This document shows positions 5,539 through 5,965 of a stretch of 5,965 nucleotides of DNA, piece by piece. The notes under the pieces were generated by a model that ran no database searches, had not been told where the DNA came from, and saw nothing but the letters and a program-made list of their open reading frames with translations. Origin of the DNA: Rhodoferax sp. (GTDB lineage: Bacteria > Pseudomonadota > Gammaproteobacteria > Burkholderiales > Burkholderiaceae_C); assembly GCA_020048795.1 (NCBI GenBank), contig JAIFMA010000061.1, forward strand, positions 827 through 6,791, written 5' to 3'. Position 1 is the stretch's first letter. Every line of letters begins with the position of its first letter. Made by a program: the position numbers and the translations under genes.

Positions 5539-5965
5539 GTGGGCATTGAAATCGAGCGCAAGTTTCTGGTCATTGGTGACGCCTGGCGCACACCCACGGG
5601 TGTTGCCATCGGACAGGGCTATTTGAACCGGGACAAGCAACGTACCGTTCGGGTCAGGGTTGCAGGCAGTCAAGCCTTTTTGACAATCAAGGGGCCAAGT
5701 CAAGGTGCCACACGGCTGGAATTTGAATACCCCATTCCTGTGTCAGATGCCCATCAACTGTTTGAGCTTTGTGATGGCACCGTGATTCGCAAGACACGCC
5801 ATGTGGTGATGCATGATGGCAACCGCTGGGAGATCGATGAATTCCATGCTGACAACCAAGGGTTGATCGTCGCTGAAATTGAACTGATCACAGAAGACCA
5901 GGCTTTTGCCAAGCCTGACTGGCTCGACCGTGAGGTCACCGATGACCCGAGGTACTTCAACTCGA
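5539..5965 (+). CDS. CYTH-domain triphosphate tunnel enzyme, 3' end missing
   Basis: The frame runs to the right edge with 142 residues visible. Compact bacterial CYTH proteins have roughly 155-160, so little is missing. The signature EIERK is at 4-8. Tunnel residues follow in order: Y28, R38 and R40 in TVRVR, K51 in LTIKG, E61 and E63 in EFEYPI, K85 and R87 in IRKTRH, E98 to E101 in WEIDE, and E113 and E115 in AEIEL. The closing RYFNS is typical. All expected catalytic positions look intact. Family members hydrolyse inorganic triphosphate or nucleoside/thiamine triphosphates, or act as class IV adenylyl cyclases. The short single-domain form resembles bacterial inorganic triphosphatases such as the Nitrosomonas enzyme. 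I chose GTG 5539 because AAGGAG ends six bases before it; the ATG at 5533 is directly attached to that RBS. It follows the macrodomain stop by 11 bases and is surely co-transcribed. Partner substrate is unknown. Confidence 0.92.
   Translation, partial: MGIEIERKFLVIGDAWRTPTGVAIGQGYLNRDKQRTVRVRVAGSQAFLTIKGPSQGATRLEFEYPIPVSDAHQLFELCDGTVIRKTRHVVMHDGNRWEIDEFHADNQGLIVAEIELITEDQAFAKPDWLDREVTDDPRYFNS

Overview
The window looks like accessory chromosomal DNA from a Gram-negative proteobacterium. A betaproteobacterium is my best guess, from the moderate GC content, the -35/-10 style promoters and the general look of the proteins. No rRNA, tRNA or other taxonomic marker is present, so this is only an impression. 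I see no transposase, integrase, tRNA or CRISPR array.

The right two thirds (about 1083-5965) holds a compact, divergently organised cassette. Leftwards from position 4890 run three tightly packed genes. The first encodes a MerR-type regulator. It shares a 4-bp ATGA overlap with an 826-residue VIT-VWA protein that has a complete MIDAS metal site. Five bases further on is a divergent Sir2-family NAD-dependent deacylase. Rightwards from about 4988 run a macrodomain (ADP-ribose-binding) protein and, 11 bp after its stop, a CYTH-domain triphosphate tunnel enzyme that is cut by the window end. The two arms share a 97-bp intergenic region. There a dyad sits exactly between the -35 and -10 of the leftward promoter, as expected for a MerR-family operator.

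Sir2 enzymes consume NAD and release O-acyl-ADP-ribose and nicotinamide. Macrodomains bind or hydrolyse ADP-ribose derivatives. CYTH enzymes hydrolyse or cyclise triphosphates. VIT-VWA proteins are metal-dependent interaction scaffolds. My inference is a regulated NAD/ADP-ribose and nucleotide-handling stress or conflict system under MerR control. Each family is well known. I do not know of a characterised function for this combination.

The left part (1-1082) is sparse. It holds the 5' part of an unrecognised small gene running off the left edge (1-238, minus) and a consensus-like promoter about 200 bp upstream of it (419-447). Between the two is a GC-rich inverted repeat ending in a T-run on the transcribed strand, which could be an attenuator. 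Further right are an orphan acidic 91-residue ORF (506-781, minus), a 100-bp patch of hairpins and direct repeats (824-918), and a possible 29-residue ORF just after sir2 (959-1048, minus).
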